Shown here piece by piece: positions 10,723-22,296 of a DNA stretch of 64,000 nucleotides. Within the stretch, counting starts at the first letter, position 1. Each line of letters begins with the position of its first letter. The stretch lies in NCBI GenBank assembly GCA_010015655.1, contig ML976668.1, positions 1-64,000 on the forward strand. Direction: 5' to 3'. The position numbers and the translations under genes were made by a program. The stretch is from Bimuria novae-zelandiae CBS 107.79 (lineage: Eukaryota; Ascomycota; Dothideomycetes; Pleosporales; Didymosphaeriaceae). A model generated the notes under the pieces. It did not search any database and was not told the DNA's origin. It saw only the letters and a program-made list of their open reading frames with translations.

Positions 10723-13700
10723 ATGTTTTCGCCCGAAGCTTCGACACTGAGCGTGCGCAGCTCACAGCGGAACTCGCGTCGGCGCCCTCGCAATTCGACA
10801 GAACCGCAGCAACAGCAGGCGCGACGAAAGCGCAGCAAGCTAGGCGACGAGAATTTTGTGTCTGTGGGCGATGACATAGTCGAAGATAATGGGAATGGCA
10901 GCATTGGCATGAATGGCCATGCGGGCAACGGCAGCGCAGAGTGGAGCTTGGTGCTGGTGGACATGCCTGTCCGTGACAAGAAAGGACCTTCCAAACGCGT
11001 GTTCCACGAAGACATTGCGCTGTATCTGGTGAGTGCGAATGCAAAGCAAGCCCGTACGGTATTGCTAACGAATGGTCGCGTAGAACAAGAACGAGCACTA
11101 CAGCGTTAAGAAGTTGCCTAACTTCCCGCCGGCCCTCGCCAACGGGTCCAGTACGTCGGCACCCTTTGCTGTTAACATGGAATCTCTCCGCTGACAGCTG
11201 AATAGCGCCATTTCGCGCCTCTGCTCTCCCCGCCGCTGGCCTCGCGCTCGCGCTGACCTCCGATCAAGCCTTCGTATGGACTTATGCTGGAGCGACAAGC
11301 GTTTCCAAAGTTGTGTCCCTCCCTCTACCACCCGCTCTGAAAAGCGCCGACCCCTTGCCATTGGGTGAAGTCGTACGCAACGGGCCTACAAACGACTTCG
11401 GCGTCGTGGCTGTAGCACCCTCGACCGGAAGGATCGTATTCTGGGAGAACATTGACAGCGCCGAAGCTCGGAGCCTTTTTGCTCAGCGCAAGCAGGGCAT
11501 AGAAGGAACGTTGAAGCTTTACTCTGGGGAGCGCGTAACACAGCTAGTGAACGTGGACCACGCGGGCTACATCCTCATTTTGAGCAGCGGCAGGCTCGCT
11601 CAACTCACACTGAGAGATGCTCAGGGCCGTCCGAGCATCAGCACTTCGATTCTCAACAGCCCCAATGGCTCATCCGGTAGCTTCTTCAGTATCAGGGGCT
11701 TGCTCGGCAGCGCCATCAGGAAGACGATCGCTTCAGTAAAGGCACGCCCATCCGCCTCTCGAGGCCAAATGGAAGTCATTACCGCAACCAGGAACGGACT
11801 ATTCCAGTTTTGGGACCTGAGTTGGTCGGGCCAGCAGATCTTCAAGCACGAAATCGATGCGAAGGAGACTATACTCAGCACCATACAGAATGGGAGCCTT
11901 CCCGAGATACGGGGGCAACAGGACATGCACCTACTGGACTTCGCTATCTCAAATCATTCACAAGATCCTAACGTTACCGATCTCCTGGTACTTGTGGCTC
12001 TCTCTGGCCGTAACATGTTCGACCATTTCCTTCTCGAAGTAGACGTTACGGAGGAGGGTCCAACGATCAGTCGCGTGATTCCGCTACACAGCTATCGCGT
12101 TGCGGACCTTCCAAAAGAAGCCACTGGAACGCTCCTCCTACCGGATCCCGGACATACCGCACTCATACAATTCCCAGATGCGATACTAATTGCATCCCTC
12201 GCTCGACCCGAAGAAAGCCCAGAAACACAGCTATTTCTAGACTCTGGCACAACTCTTCTGCCCTTCCAGGATTGCATATACTTCAAGTCTGATGCCCACG
12301 TACAAACCGTAGGACATGCTTTGGAGCCGTGTGGCCGGAAGAACCAGACTTGCAGCGCGCTATTCTTCATCCAAGACTTTGGCATCCTCCAAATAAATGC
12401 ATACGCACCTCGAACAGCCGGCGAGCGAGACGACCGCTCTAAAGTTACCGCTTGGAGCAAGTTAATGCAGGCCACTTTTTTCAGCACGGTGCCCGGAACC
12501 ATTCTGGACTTCGCCACCAAGGGAAGGTATTCTTTCAGTCAAGAAGAAGTCGAAAATGCAGCACTTGATATCAGTGCTGGTGTAATGTCGTCTGCGTTTG
12601 AGCTTCTGGGAGGAAATTCTATCTTCCTGGAGGATCATCTGGCCAAACGTGCTCTCGCTCTCAAGACGCTGAACTCGCATCTGCGGAATCAGTTTCAGGA
12701 CTTGTCATTTTTGGGTCGGTGGCAATTGCTGTGGCATGCTGAAAAGCTTGCTGCAGCCACGAAGCTCTGGGGTTGGTATCAAGGCCAGCTTCGGAGGCGA
12801 GAGAAACGTCCGGAGCTCTATCCGGAATCGAACTCCCTGATCGACATGGTCAAGTCACTGCACGAAAAGTACAAGGTAACGAAGGATCCAAGTGAAAGCG
12901 AACTCGATCAGATCCGGCGGTTTTTCATCAAGGATCCTGACTCAATCGAGGCATTGGTGCCCTGGGCATGGAACCATTTTAGGCTGTGGTACATTGCCCC
13001 AGGGACCACGAAAAGCCTTCGCGCCATCATGCAACGTTTGCAGGAGGCTAATGAGATCATGCTTACCGTACTGGAGACGGGCTTCAGCTTCCGGATGGAA
13101 CACGTTAACGAGTACGGGTTGGACGCAGAAGCTCTGGACGTCGACGGCGTTCTCAAGCCAGGCCATGGCTATGACAAGCTTCCATCGTCTTTCTGGACGT
13201 CCACTCACAACCTCGTGACTTCTCTTCGTAGCCTCGTTAATGCGAGCCGCAGCTACGCCAATAATTGCTACGAGAAACACAAAGAAGAAAGCGCTGCCCA
13301 GGATATCGCCCAGTATAACCCAGGCCTCGTGCGACTGAGCTGCGCAAATCACATCGAGCGTTTCCGATGGGGTTTGGATCAGAGCGATGGGCAGAAGCGA
13401 GCGATGGGCCAAAAGCTGAGAGAGGAGTGGAGCACCAATGTCCGACCGACCCAAATCTTCAACCTATCAAACATTGGTCTGGCCACGGAAGGTATGAACC
13501 TTGCTGAAAGGTACCACGATATGTCAACTTTGGCCAATCTCCTTTGGGAGGAGACAGTATGGCTGGAAGACGCTAAGACAGAGGAGCACAGCAAGATGAT
13601 AGAGACCGAGATCAACTTGAAGCTTGGACGGATCAAGGATCGCGTGGCCGACTCTTTGAAACGTCACGGGAACGACTTTGCCAACGCGTACTTCTCAAAG

Positions 13701-14963
13701 TACATAGTAACCGAAAACTCAGGCCAGCTACTCAAAAAAGCTCAAGAAGAAGGGGATCAAGACTTCCAGCAATTACTAACTACTTTTTTGAGTGCTGATG
13801 CATCGCGCGCTAGGATGGGTTGGATCAACAATATCCGCGGGGGAGAACAGTATGGCGAGGCAGCAGCAGATGCACTGGATGCGGCTCAGATTGAGAGCAA
13901 CATTTGGTGCGAGACTGTTGAGCTGTCAATCGCAAAGCTGTCTGCCATGGCACAGCTAGAAGCGGATGCCGAAGAGTCAGAGTCAGGACAGTCGGGCACG
14001 AAAGAGCTTGAAACAATTGGAAGTCAACTGGAGGTGGCCAGAATTCAGAACCGGCTCTACAATTACTTGCTACCTATCATTTCTACCGCGATGGATGACG
14101 AGTCTGCTGTCGAGCTCCTCATGACTGAGTACGGTCAAGGGCGCCTAGTCGACCGACCCGCTCTACAACATCTCCTTCGACAGGGCTTCGATCAGTTGGT
14201 CCAACATCGAACGATGGATCCATATCTTCTGATAGATGTTTTGACGCTTATGACGCCGAGCGCCTCGGAGGATTTGACAAAACCCAAAGCTTTCCATCAA
14301 TTCGCCCTCGCACTGAAGGTTTTCGCGTTGAGCAAGATTGAGCATCCACCAGTCGTCAAAGGTCTGGCGAGCCTCATCTGGAAAAGAGTCTTGCTCGAGG
14401 ACGATTGGGCGGAGGTCAACTCTACACAAAACCTTTCAGGCGAGGCGATTACTGAATACCTCGGCCACACAATCGCGGGATCAACTGTAAAGCAATTGAG
14501 CGCGTGGGCATACAATGGTCAGCAACCCGTGTTCGAACTTTTGAAGGAGTTATCTTGCTAATGTGTCGTAGACAAGGAAGGTACATTTGATACAGTTCAG
14601 CCACCACGAGTACGCAACATGTTCGGCTCAGGTTGTACCGACGGGGAATATGCTGTACGATTCCCCGAAGAAGACTTGCGACTACCTATGATTCAGGACA
14701 ACTTGTCGGACGAAGCCATGGTAAAAGATCTCGTCGACAATCACCACCTCGAAGATTGGTTCGATGCAGCCATGTTGGCTGGCTCTGCACTTGCCCAAAA
14801 TGAGCACGAGAATCCTGCACCAAAACCGCAGCAGGCGCGGTGGGAACCGATCGTGGAGGATGCGGATGTGCATATGTACCCGAATCCGGCATCCGAACAT
14901 GTGGAGCCGACGGCCGGAGCGTTTGAGCAGGTTGACGAGGACGTAGAGATGCAGGGTTCATAG
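10723..14963 (+). CDS. NUP133: Nucleoporin Nup133
   Basis: Four exons: 10723-11028, 11084-11150, 11206-14517 and 14572-14963, giving 1358 residues. Introns are 55, 55 and 54 nt and the frame is kept at every junction. Nup133 is a scaffold subunit of the Y-shaped (Nup84/Nup107) complex of the nuclear pore, with an N-terminal beta-propeller and a C-terminal alpha-solenoid. The start MFSPEASTLSVRSS is followed by a disordered basic region, then propeller sequence (EHYSVKKLPNFPP, LALTSDQAFVWTYA, GRIVFWENID). The solenoid holds the typical 'LNSHLRNQFQDLSFLGRW' segment, and the fourth exon ends with an acidic tail. The GTCAGC donor of intron 3 is weaker than the others but needed to skip the stop at 14561. 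The length fits filamentous ascomycete homologues. Confidence 0.88.
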
Positions 14964-16376
14964 CGTGGACTTGCTGGGTTCTTCATCCCTACCTTGCAAG
15001 AAATTTGTTAAGATTGCGTTCGGGCGCATCGTGGGTTTGGTATCGGGATCGGTGGTAAAGGCAGCATTGGGCATGGCGTTTCTTTCACACATCCGCACTT
15101 ACGAGCGTACGCGCGTCTGGCAGCTCGTGTCGAGTCATACTGTATTGATTTTTTCTCATTTGTACCATCACGATGGTAGCAAGGAAGAGCAGAGCATCAT
15201 ATGAGGCTCGATATGGTAGGCATATGACGGTCTTCGGACAGGTTTTCTTTTTATTCAAAAATGTGTGTACATAGCGGGACTTGGCACGGCGAATGCAACG
15301 GACAATGCCTCTAACGGGGTCTGGAACGTGCGACCCACGCCGTGAAAATATGGGGCTGTGAAGGTCGGTGTGGCTGAAGCGAGATGAGGTGATAGGCCCG
15401 CAAGGACTACCGAGACATATGATTGCGGTTCGCAGGCCCTGGGCTTTATGCGGTGCTTGTAAACCCTGTCACATTGCGATGCACGCAGGTAAACACATGA
15501 CAATGATGTAAGGCGCAGGAATGGGGCGTTTGAAGAGATCAATGCGGGAGAGATGACGGTAGGGAGGAGCGGTTCGAGAACGTTGCGAGAGACAACGGCA
15601 CGGTTGTGGGTCGTAAAGTCGCACCAGCCTGGGGCGAGTGTGCGGTGCAGGAACTGCGACGAGGCATGTACAGTACATACGTTGGGCTCAGGACAGTGAA
15701 CGCCGCAAAGGGAATCTGCGTGACGGCGCCTCCAATGCATCGCTTGCTGGCCGTGGGGTTGTGAGATTGGATATCACGTGGTGTACGCATCCAAAATAGA
15801 CCATAGCACCTTCCCCATTGCGTCTGGGGGGGAGTGACGCGCAGCCTCGTTGCTGTGCTGGCGATGTGCATCAAACATCGGCTGATGTAGGCGCTCTTAA
15901 CAGTGATAAAGTTGTCTAGTAAATAGGCTGCGAGACGGTGCAGCAAGATGAAGCAGGTTGGCCGAGCGATGCACGCCAGCGGCTGTCTGTCACCCGTCTG
16001 GTTCCCTGGATTAGGCCCTGCGTGAATGCCAATACGGCTCGCTCAAGACTCCAGCGTCCGTGCGCGTGTTAGCGCCTAGATGGCAGAAGGGGTTGGCAGC
16101 CGCAGCCCGAGGCTTTCCACACTGACCCCAGCGTGACACACTCATTCTCTCTTCCGCCGCATTCTTCACACTCGCAGTCGGATCCGAGTCAATAGACTCG
16201 TCGCTGCTCTCGCATTCTTGCCCCCTCAGCCGACGCCCGTCACGCCCCGGTCCTGCGAAGGCACCTCCTCATCTCCGCCGCCGTGTCGCCTGTTTAGCCC
16301 CCAGCGTCCGCTTTGCCTGCGGCCCGACAGCGTCGTCGACACCTCTTCTTAGCTGAAGACACACTCGAGCGACACA
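14964..16376. other. Intergenic region between NUP133 and casein kinase I
   Basis: Normal-GC sequence without a supportable gene. The last 250 bases are pyrimidine-rich (CTCTCTTCCGCC-like), typical for the 5' leader of a strongly expressed fungal gene. Confidence 0.4.
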
Positions 16377-18079
16377 ATGGCTTCCGGCAGCAGCTCGTCC
16401 AACGTCGTCGGCGTGCACTACCGTGTCGGCAAGAAGATCGGAGAAGGCTCCTTTGGCGTCATCTTTGAAGGCACCAACCTGCTCAACCAGCAGCAGGTCG
16501 CCATCAAGTTCGAGCCGCGCAAGAGTGATGCTCCCCAGCTGCGCGACGAATATCGCACGTACAAGATCCTCGTGGGATGCCGTGAGTAGACCCCTTTCCG
16601 TTGTCCCTTCATGCACCCGATGCTGCACACTGCGAACATCGGGGCCAGCGCATGCAACTGAGAGTCGGCCATGTTTGCGATGGCTTCGACAGCTCAGTTG
16701 TTTGGCATCAGCCTCTGGCATTGACGCGTCGCACCCTTATTTGCAGTCGCGCTGTTTGGTTGCGAACCCGCATCTCAGCCATCGTTTGAAGTGCCGGACC
16801 TACACTAACGCTATCGCAGCGGGCATCCCCAATGTGTACTACTTCGGGCAGGAGGGTCTTCACAACATATTGGTCATTGACCTCCTAGGTCCCAGCTTGG
16901 AGGACCTTTTCGACCACTGCAACCGGAAATTTTCCATCAAGACAGTCGTCATGGTAGCAAAGCAGATGGTCGGTGGTCCATCACATCGTTTGCTATGTCC
17001 ATCTAATTTGCGTAGTTGTCGCGTGTACAAACGATCCACGAGAAAAACTTGATCTATCGAGACATCAAGCCCGACAACTTCCTCATCGGCCGACCCGGGT
17101 CTAAGAGTGCTAATGTCATTCACGTCGTCGATTTCGGTATGGCCAAGCAGTATCGCGACCCCAAGACGAAGCAGCACATTCCCTACCGAGAACGCAAGTC
17201 GCTTTCCGGTACTGCGCGATACATGAGTATCAACACCCATCTCGGTCGAGAGCAATCGCGACGAGACGATCTAGAAGCGCTGGGTCACGTTTTCATGTAC
17301 TTCCTCCGGGGCGGACTTCCGTGGCAGGGTCTCAAGGCAGCCACGAACAAGCAAAAATACGAGAAGATTGGCGAAAAGAAGCAGACTACGCCCATCAAGG
17401 ATCTGTGCGATGGATTCCCTGGTACGTTCCATTCAGGTGCTCAGAGTTCGAGTCGCTCGCTAACTTTCTCCTAGAGGAGTTCAATAAGTACCTCAGTTAC
17501 GTCCGCAACCTCGGGTTCGAGGACACACCCGACTACGACTACTTGCGGGAGCTGTTCACTCAGGCGCTTAAGAGCACCGGAGAAGTTGAGGACGGCGAGT
17601 ATGACTGGATGAAGCTCAACAATGGCAAAGGTTGGGAACAGATGAAGTCGCACCCATCTGCCGTCCAGCAGCTCCACCACAGCAACGTAAACCCTAATTC
17701 ATCGACTGCTGTTAACATCCACGGTCAGCCGCACGCGAGGCAACAGAAGACCCACCTCCCCATCGACCACCACCGTTTAAATGCAGACCTCCCAAAGCCT
17801 GGAGCGACACGGGGCCCGCCCGGAAGAAGTCCAAGAGAACTCCAGCAAGGGAAATACGGCCATGCGGACGCGGTGAAGCGGAAGAGTGCAGCCGAGCTGG
17901 CCCCGCCGGAGGGTTCTACGCAGGCCCAGTTCCAGCACAGCCAGCCGAACCTGACATCGAACCGAGCGACGCCCGTGCAGAGTCCCAATGCGCAACCGCC
18001 GAGACAACAACAGGCCGATAAGCCGAGCTTTGGAAAGAAACTTATGAATGTTCTTTGCTGTGGTGGAGGCGGGGCCTAG
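16377..18079 (+). CDS. Casein kinase I, membrane-anchored Yck type
   Basis: Four exons: 16377-16581, 16820-16968, 17016-17421 and 17475-18079; introns of 238, 47 and 53 nt; 454 residues. All kinase landmarks are present: the glycine loop [17 protein letters not shown] with the ATP lysine, the catalytic loop [22 protein letters not shown], and the CK1-specific [12 protein letters not shown] with the SIN signature in place of APE. The Gln/Pro-rich tail ends in CCGGGGA; a cysteine pair near the C-terminus is the palmitoylation site of yeast Yck1/Yck2, so membrane attachment is likely. The role is polarised growth, endocytosis and nutrient signalling by family knowledge. The first intron is unusually long for this window. 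Confidence 0.95.
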
Positions 18080-19548
18080 GCGTCCTGGTTCCGGCGTCTA
18101 CGTGCACGCCTATCCCATCCACTACAACGGCGCTGATAGTCTCACGTCCACTTTTTCATTGCGGTCATATTGCATTCTGGAGTCGGGTCCTGGAGCGAAG
18201 CCATAGCTTTTCTTTTTTTTGCTTGCTGTATAGGTATCTTGTAATGATTGGGCTTGCTATAGACTTTAGGACATTCGGGGCAAAAACCATGTGTTCTCTT
18301 CGACAACTGTTAGTAATGGAACGATCGACGACCACCCTCGAGATTTTTTTTGCTCTTGCAACTACCTCCATGGACCGAACAGAACAAGCATTCCAGCCTC
18401 CCAATCGACCAACCATTTACTCGGTGTGTTTTTATCTTTCCTGTTGCAGAGTTGCGAAGCAATGGCGCTGGATTGTAGGGCTTGTTTTTGGGTGTCATGG
18501 CGAACTTGTGCGTAGGATGGAAGGGGGTATGGTTTCTTTGTGTTTTGGATTGGAGAAAAGTATGAGAGAGGGGGGGGATGCGGGCTCTCCTTTGTAGGAA
18601 GATTGAGCGGTGGGGAATAGAGAGGTTGGAAAGTTCTTGACTTCGCGTGGAAGTGTGATGTGTGAGTGTGTCTGTGCGCGTGCATTTGCAGTTCCATGCC
18701 GTGAAGGTATACCTTTTGGTGCGTCAACTAGGCGCCAGTCTTTCCCGCTGAAGGGAGTCCAAGGATAAATAGGATTCCCACGCGATCGACTATATAAAGC
18801 TAGTGCACGCGTATCCTACTCCCCCGCGTCTTGCGTCCCAGCTGCTTTGACACCATTCTTCACTCCAGCACCACATCCGTCGTCAAACAGTCTACGTCTA
18901 AAACAACAACACCAACCAGCCCACTAAAAATAAAATCCGCCTACCTCCCCGCCGCCGCTAAGTATTACAGTGAAAACTCGGAGATTCGGACTTGTCTAGG
19001 CCCGGAGCGTACAAACCCCCATGTATTCCCACTCTTACCGCATCGAGTGAGATATCGGCTTCGGACATAGAGGCGGGCCGTACTAGATACGAGGGCGGCA
19101 TTTTGGACACCGAGCAGCGCATTCTTATTATACCTAAGTTATTGTTGGAGTTAGGTGAGAGAGCATCAGCTCTTTGGTTGTCCAGCGCCTGTCCTTACGC
19201 ATTGGAAGTTTGGTGAGCTCGCTGGTCCTAGAATGTAGACCGTAACTTCATCGCTCTGCTTGTCCGCGCTGGGGATTGCGGTGTTTGGCCGGATGCTAAA
19301 CGGAGAATTCAATATTTGCTACTTTTGATTGCGTCACCCCACGATCTCACTCCTCCCACCTCCCCATCAAATATCCATTCCTCCTTTTCCCGTCCCTACC
19401 ACTCCAGCCCCAGCACATTATCCACCCTCGCGTGCGCTTCTCCCCCTCGCTTCTCAGCTTTCGCGAGATCATCAAGATCGTTGCAGACTATCACACATTA
19501 GCCTATTATACCTTCATCATCATCGTCCCGTTCCTTGCTCTGTGGGCC
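18080..19548. other. Intergenic region downstream of casein kinase I
   Basis: Contains the probable 3' untranslated region of the kinase and GT-rich sequence around 18500-18700. No gene recognised. Short pyrimidine-rich open frames near 19316-19646 are not supported by any motif. Confidence 0.35.
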
Positions 19549-20963
19549 TCAATAAATATAAAATTGATACTCACTTTTCTCCGCTCTGCAAAACCCCTCG
19601 CTCCGACAATTCTCCGGCTGCGGCGTTGCGGGAAAGATCTCCCTAAACGCCATTCTCTTGAGAAGAAGGTGTTCCTTCAGGGGTGGCAAATAGGGCGACG
19701 AGTGTGTGGCGGCGCGGTCGGAGATATGCGTGCTGTGGACCTGTTCGAGATGTGTGATGTATGAGGTGAAGAAAGACTCCAGGACATCTTTGGTCGCGAC
19801 GCCAAGCGTGAAGTCTTGAGTTGCGAAAGCATCGATCTGGAGGGTGGTTTGCGTGGCGGGGACGGGGAGCGCGGTGGCGGTCGCCCAGAGACAAGATGGG
19901 GGGTCCAAAAGGCTGTTGGGAGGCTGAGCGCGAGGTTGGGGGAAGGTAAAGAGCACAGTAGCAGGAAAGGAAAAGAAACTCTCATAATCCGCAGTTGTGA
20001 AACCCAATTTCTAGAAGAACAATAACAGCGAGGAGAGCGCGGAGTGCTTAGCAGACGAAGTACCGGTGCCAATACCGGTGCGGTTGCTCGCGCCGATGGT
20101 CTTCCAGTTAAAAACACCGCCGAGGGACCAACTATCCGCCCAACATAATGAGTCTCCTTACGCTACAGGGGATACATGGTAACATGACTTACCCCGTGAG
20201 CCACTTACTTCCAGCCTCGATGCCGTGCTCGTTCGAGAACTCAAGGAGGCCGTGTAGATCAGGCGCGTGAAGGCCTTTCCTGGCGTCGAGGTTGATGTGC
20301 ACGAAGCTCGCGCGGTCGGTGCAGGTGTGGATTGCAAATAAGCTGTTTGCGGACTTGTCGAAGCCGTCGATGCCGTTGAAATGTGGTGCTTTGACAAGTG
20401 CGTCTTTGGTGTCGTACGTAATATTTCATCAGCATCGATCCCTTGAAATTAAGATATCAAGGCTGCAAACTTGTTCAAAGGCAAGAAAGTTTCCTTTGGA
20501 GCAAAACAGGGTGTATTGTTTGTGTATACCTAGATACACTGGGGGAGGGGAGAAACTTACGACCACCCATGGTACCGATACCCAAGCACCAACGACGACC
20601 CTGCAGGCTTCTTCGTCACTGTGTACGCTCGGTGACGACACACGTTGTGGAAGGCCCTAACAATACCATTTTTTCCCAAAATCAACAGGATGGGGAAGTC
20701 AGCCATCTCGAAGGGAATGTAATCTCCGGGCTTCTTGAAGCGAGAGTGATGAGTGATGCATAGCCATGTCTGGAAGTGTCAGGTGATCTGTGTGGTGAAA
20801 GAAGATAGAGAGAACAAGTGACCTTGCGGAAGATGGCTCGGCATTCGAGGAGGTAGAGAGAGGGAGATGTCCCCCATCCATCGAAGAGGTCTGGTTCTGT
20901 GGCTACGAAGAGTGAGGAGGGCGAGTCCAGGGAGAGGATGGGTATCTCGGCGAAGGGGGCCAT
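19549..20963 (-). pseudogene. Rieske-type oxygenase pseudogene 1
   Basis: The gene reads from ATG 20963 through exons 20963-20823, 20769-20561, about 20417-20193 and 20131 onward. It belongs to the fungal Rieske non-haem iron oxygenases (choline-monooxygenase-like). 'SLYLLECRAIFRK' is the N-terminal family motif and CRHRAY holds the first Cys-His pair of the [2Fe-2S] site. The second pair should be CxYH but reads YRYHGWS, so one cysteine ligand is tyrosine (TAT for TGT, a G-to-A change). The expected acceptor of intron 2 reads AC instead of AG. An in-frame TAG (20011-20013) follows 'SSLLLFF', after which the C-terminal domain continues (GFTTADYESFF; LLLKRMAFREIFPA). Three separate lesions make this a dead gene. 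Confidence 0.8.
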
Positions 20964-21070
20964 GGTAGCGTGGTGTGCATCCAAGCTGTGGACAATCCAA
21001 CGTAGAAGAAACGAATCGTCTGCTCTATGATGAAGGCGAAAATGCGAACCCAAATACATCTACTGTGTTA

Positions 21071-21991
21071 TCAGGACGAGCCCTCGCTTGATGCTCCATC
21101 TGGAAGGTTCTGTACGTGGCCTTCGGACGAGCAGCAGCATCGCGGATGGTCGCTGGCTCGTCCTGATGCAAGCAGCGTATCCTCTGCAAAGCAGCGACAT
21201 CCGACTCGCTCACCAGCGTCTTGGAGAATGCAAACGTTCGTCATCGCGATAGGTACATGCGTGAATGATGGCCTGATTATATCAACGAGAAGTACACGGA
21301 AAGAGGACATTCCCCCGCGATACACGTTCAACGTGCAGTTGGGAAACAAGTACAGGAACAAGCCGTCATCGGCTTTGTTCGGGTCTGCAACATGTTGGCA
21401 GAAGTTTTGGTGGTTGTAGACGGCGTAAAAGGCTGGCGGGTAGTACACGCTGAACGAGGGGTGGGTGAATTGACAATGGAGGCATACCTGATAACCATCC
21501 ACCATGGTCTTCCAGTTGAAGTGGCCTTCGTACTTGATACTGCGTCGGTGCGGCAACTTTGTGAAGTCGACCTTGTTGATGAGGGGCTTGAGGTCCGGGA
21601 AGAACTCCTCAAAAGAGGGTGCTTCGTCCGAGATGGTCGAGAAGAGAAGACCGGTCTCGGTGATGTGGCGTCGTACCTCTTTGCCAGTAGTCTCATTGAA
21701 GACGTTAACGTCGTTGCGGTCTTTGGACATCCTACGGACGGAGAGCGATACCTGAGCCATCTCATATTCCACCTTTTCACCTACGGTGTGGAACCGGGTC
21801 AGAGGTCCTAGCAGATACCATGATTTGAGGAACACAGCGCGCCGCTCAAGTTGATATAGAGACGAACTGCAGTACCATGAAGCTGGGAGAGTTCTGATCA
21901 AAGTTGCCATCGTTGTTCGTCGTGCCGCTGCTCTTCTGGACTCCTGAATCGTTGTGTTGGCGATGGGAAAGCTGCGAACCAAGTCTTTCAA
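21071..21991 (-). pseudogene. Rieske-type oxygenase pseudogene 2 lacking the Rieske site
   Basis: Open frame of 306 codons; the likely true start is the ATG at 21910. The N-terminus has the family motif TLPASWY...YQLERRAVF and the C-terminal half the catalytic-domain block 'FNWKTMVDGYQ' with HCQFTHP, the two iron-binding histidines (H-x4-H). Between 'KDRNDVNVFN' and 'HITETGLLFSTI', where every family member carries CxH and CxxH for the [2Fe-2S] cluster, roughly 55-65 residues are missing from the genomic DNA, and no splice sites could restore them. The 3' end after 'MSSFRVL' no longer matches the family. It lies just upstream of, and in the same orientation as, pseudogene 1, which suggests an old tandem pair. 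Confidence 0.78.
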
Positions 21992-22296
21992 GAAACGTGA
22001 GGTTGAAGGACGTCTACACGCGGAACGCCCCGATCGGGTAACAATGTCCTTCCCATGCTTACAGCTAGAGGACCCTGGGTATGAGGTATTGGTGTGTGGG
22101 GCCTAGCGTATCGACCTGCCTCAGTGACGCATCCCGCATGAATTACCACATGCAACTCTACACTAGCACTTGATAATGAAGTATCATTGACGATGCCGGC
22201 CAAACACCCCTAACAGTGCACCAGTGGGATCCGTAGTATCCTCCTGAACGCCATCGCTATGCATACCTGAAATGATAAAAATGCAGACAATGGAAC
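21992..22296. other. Short intergenic region
   Basis: 305 bases between the Rieske pseudogenes and the 3' end of SWC4. No gene or structured element seen. Confidence 0.4.
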
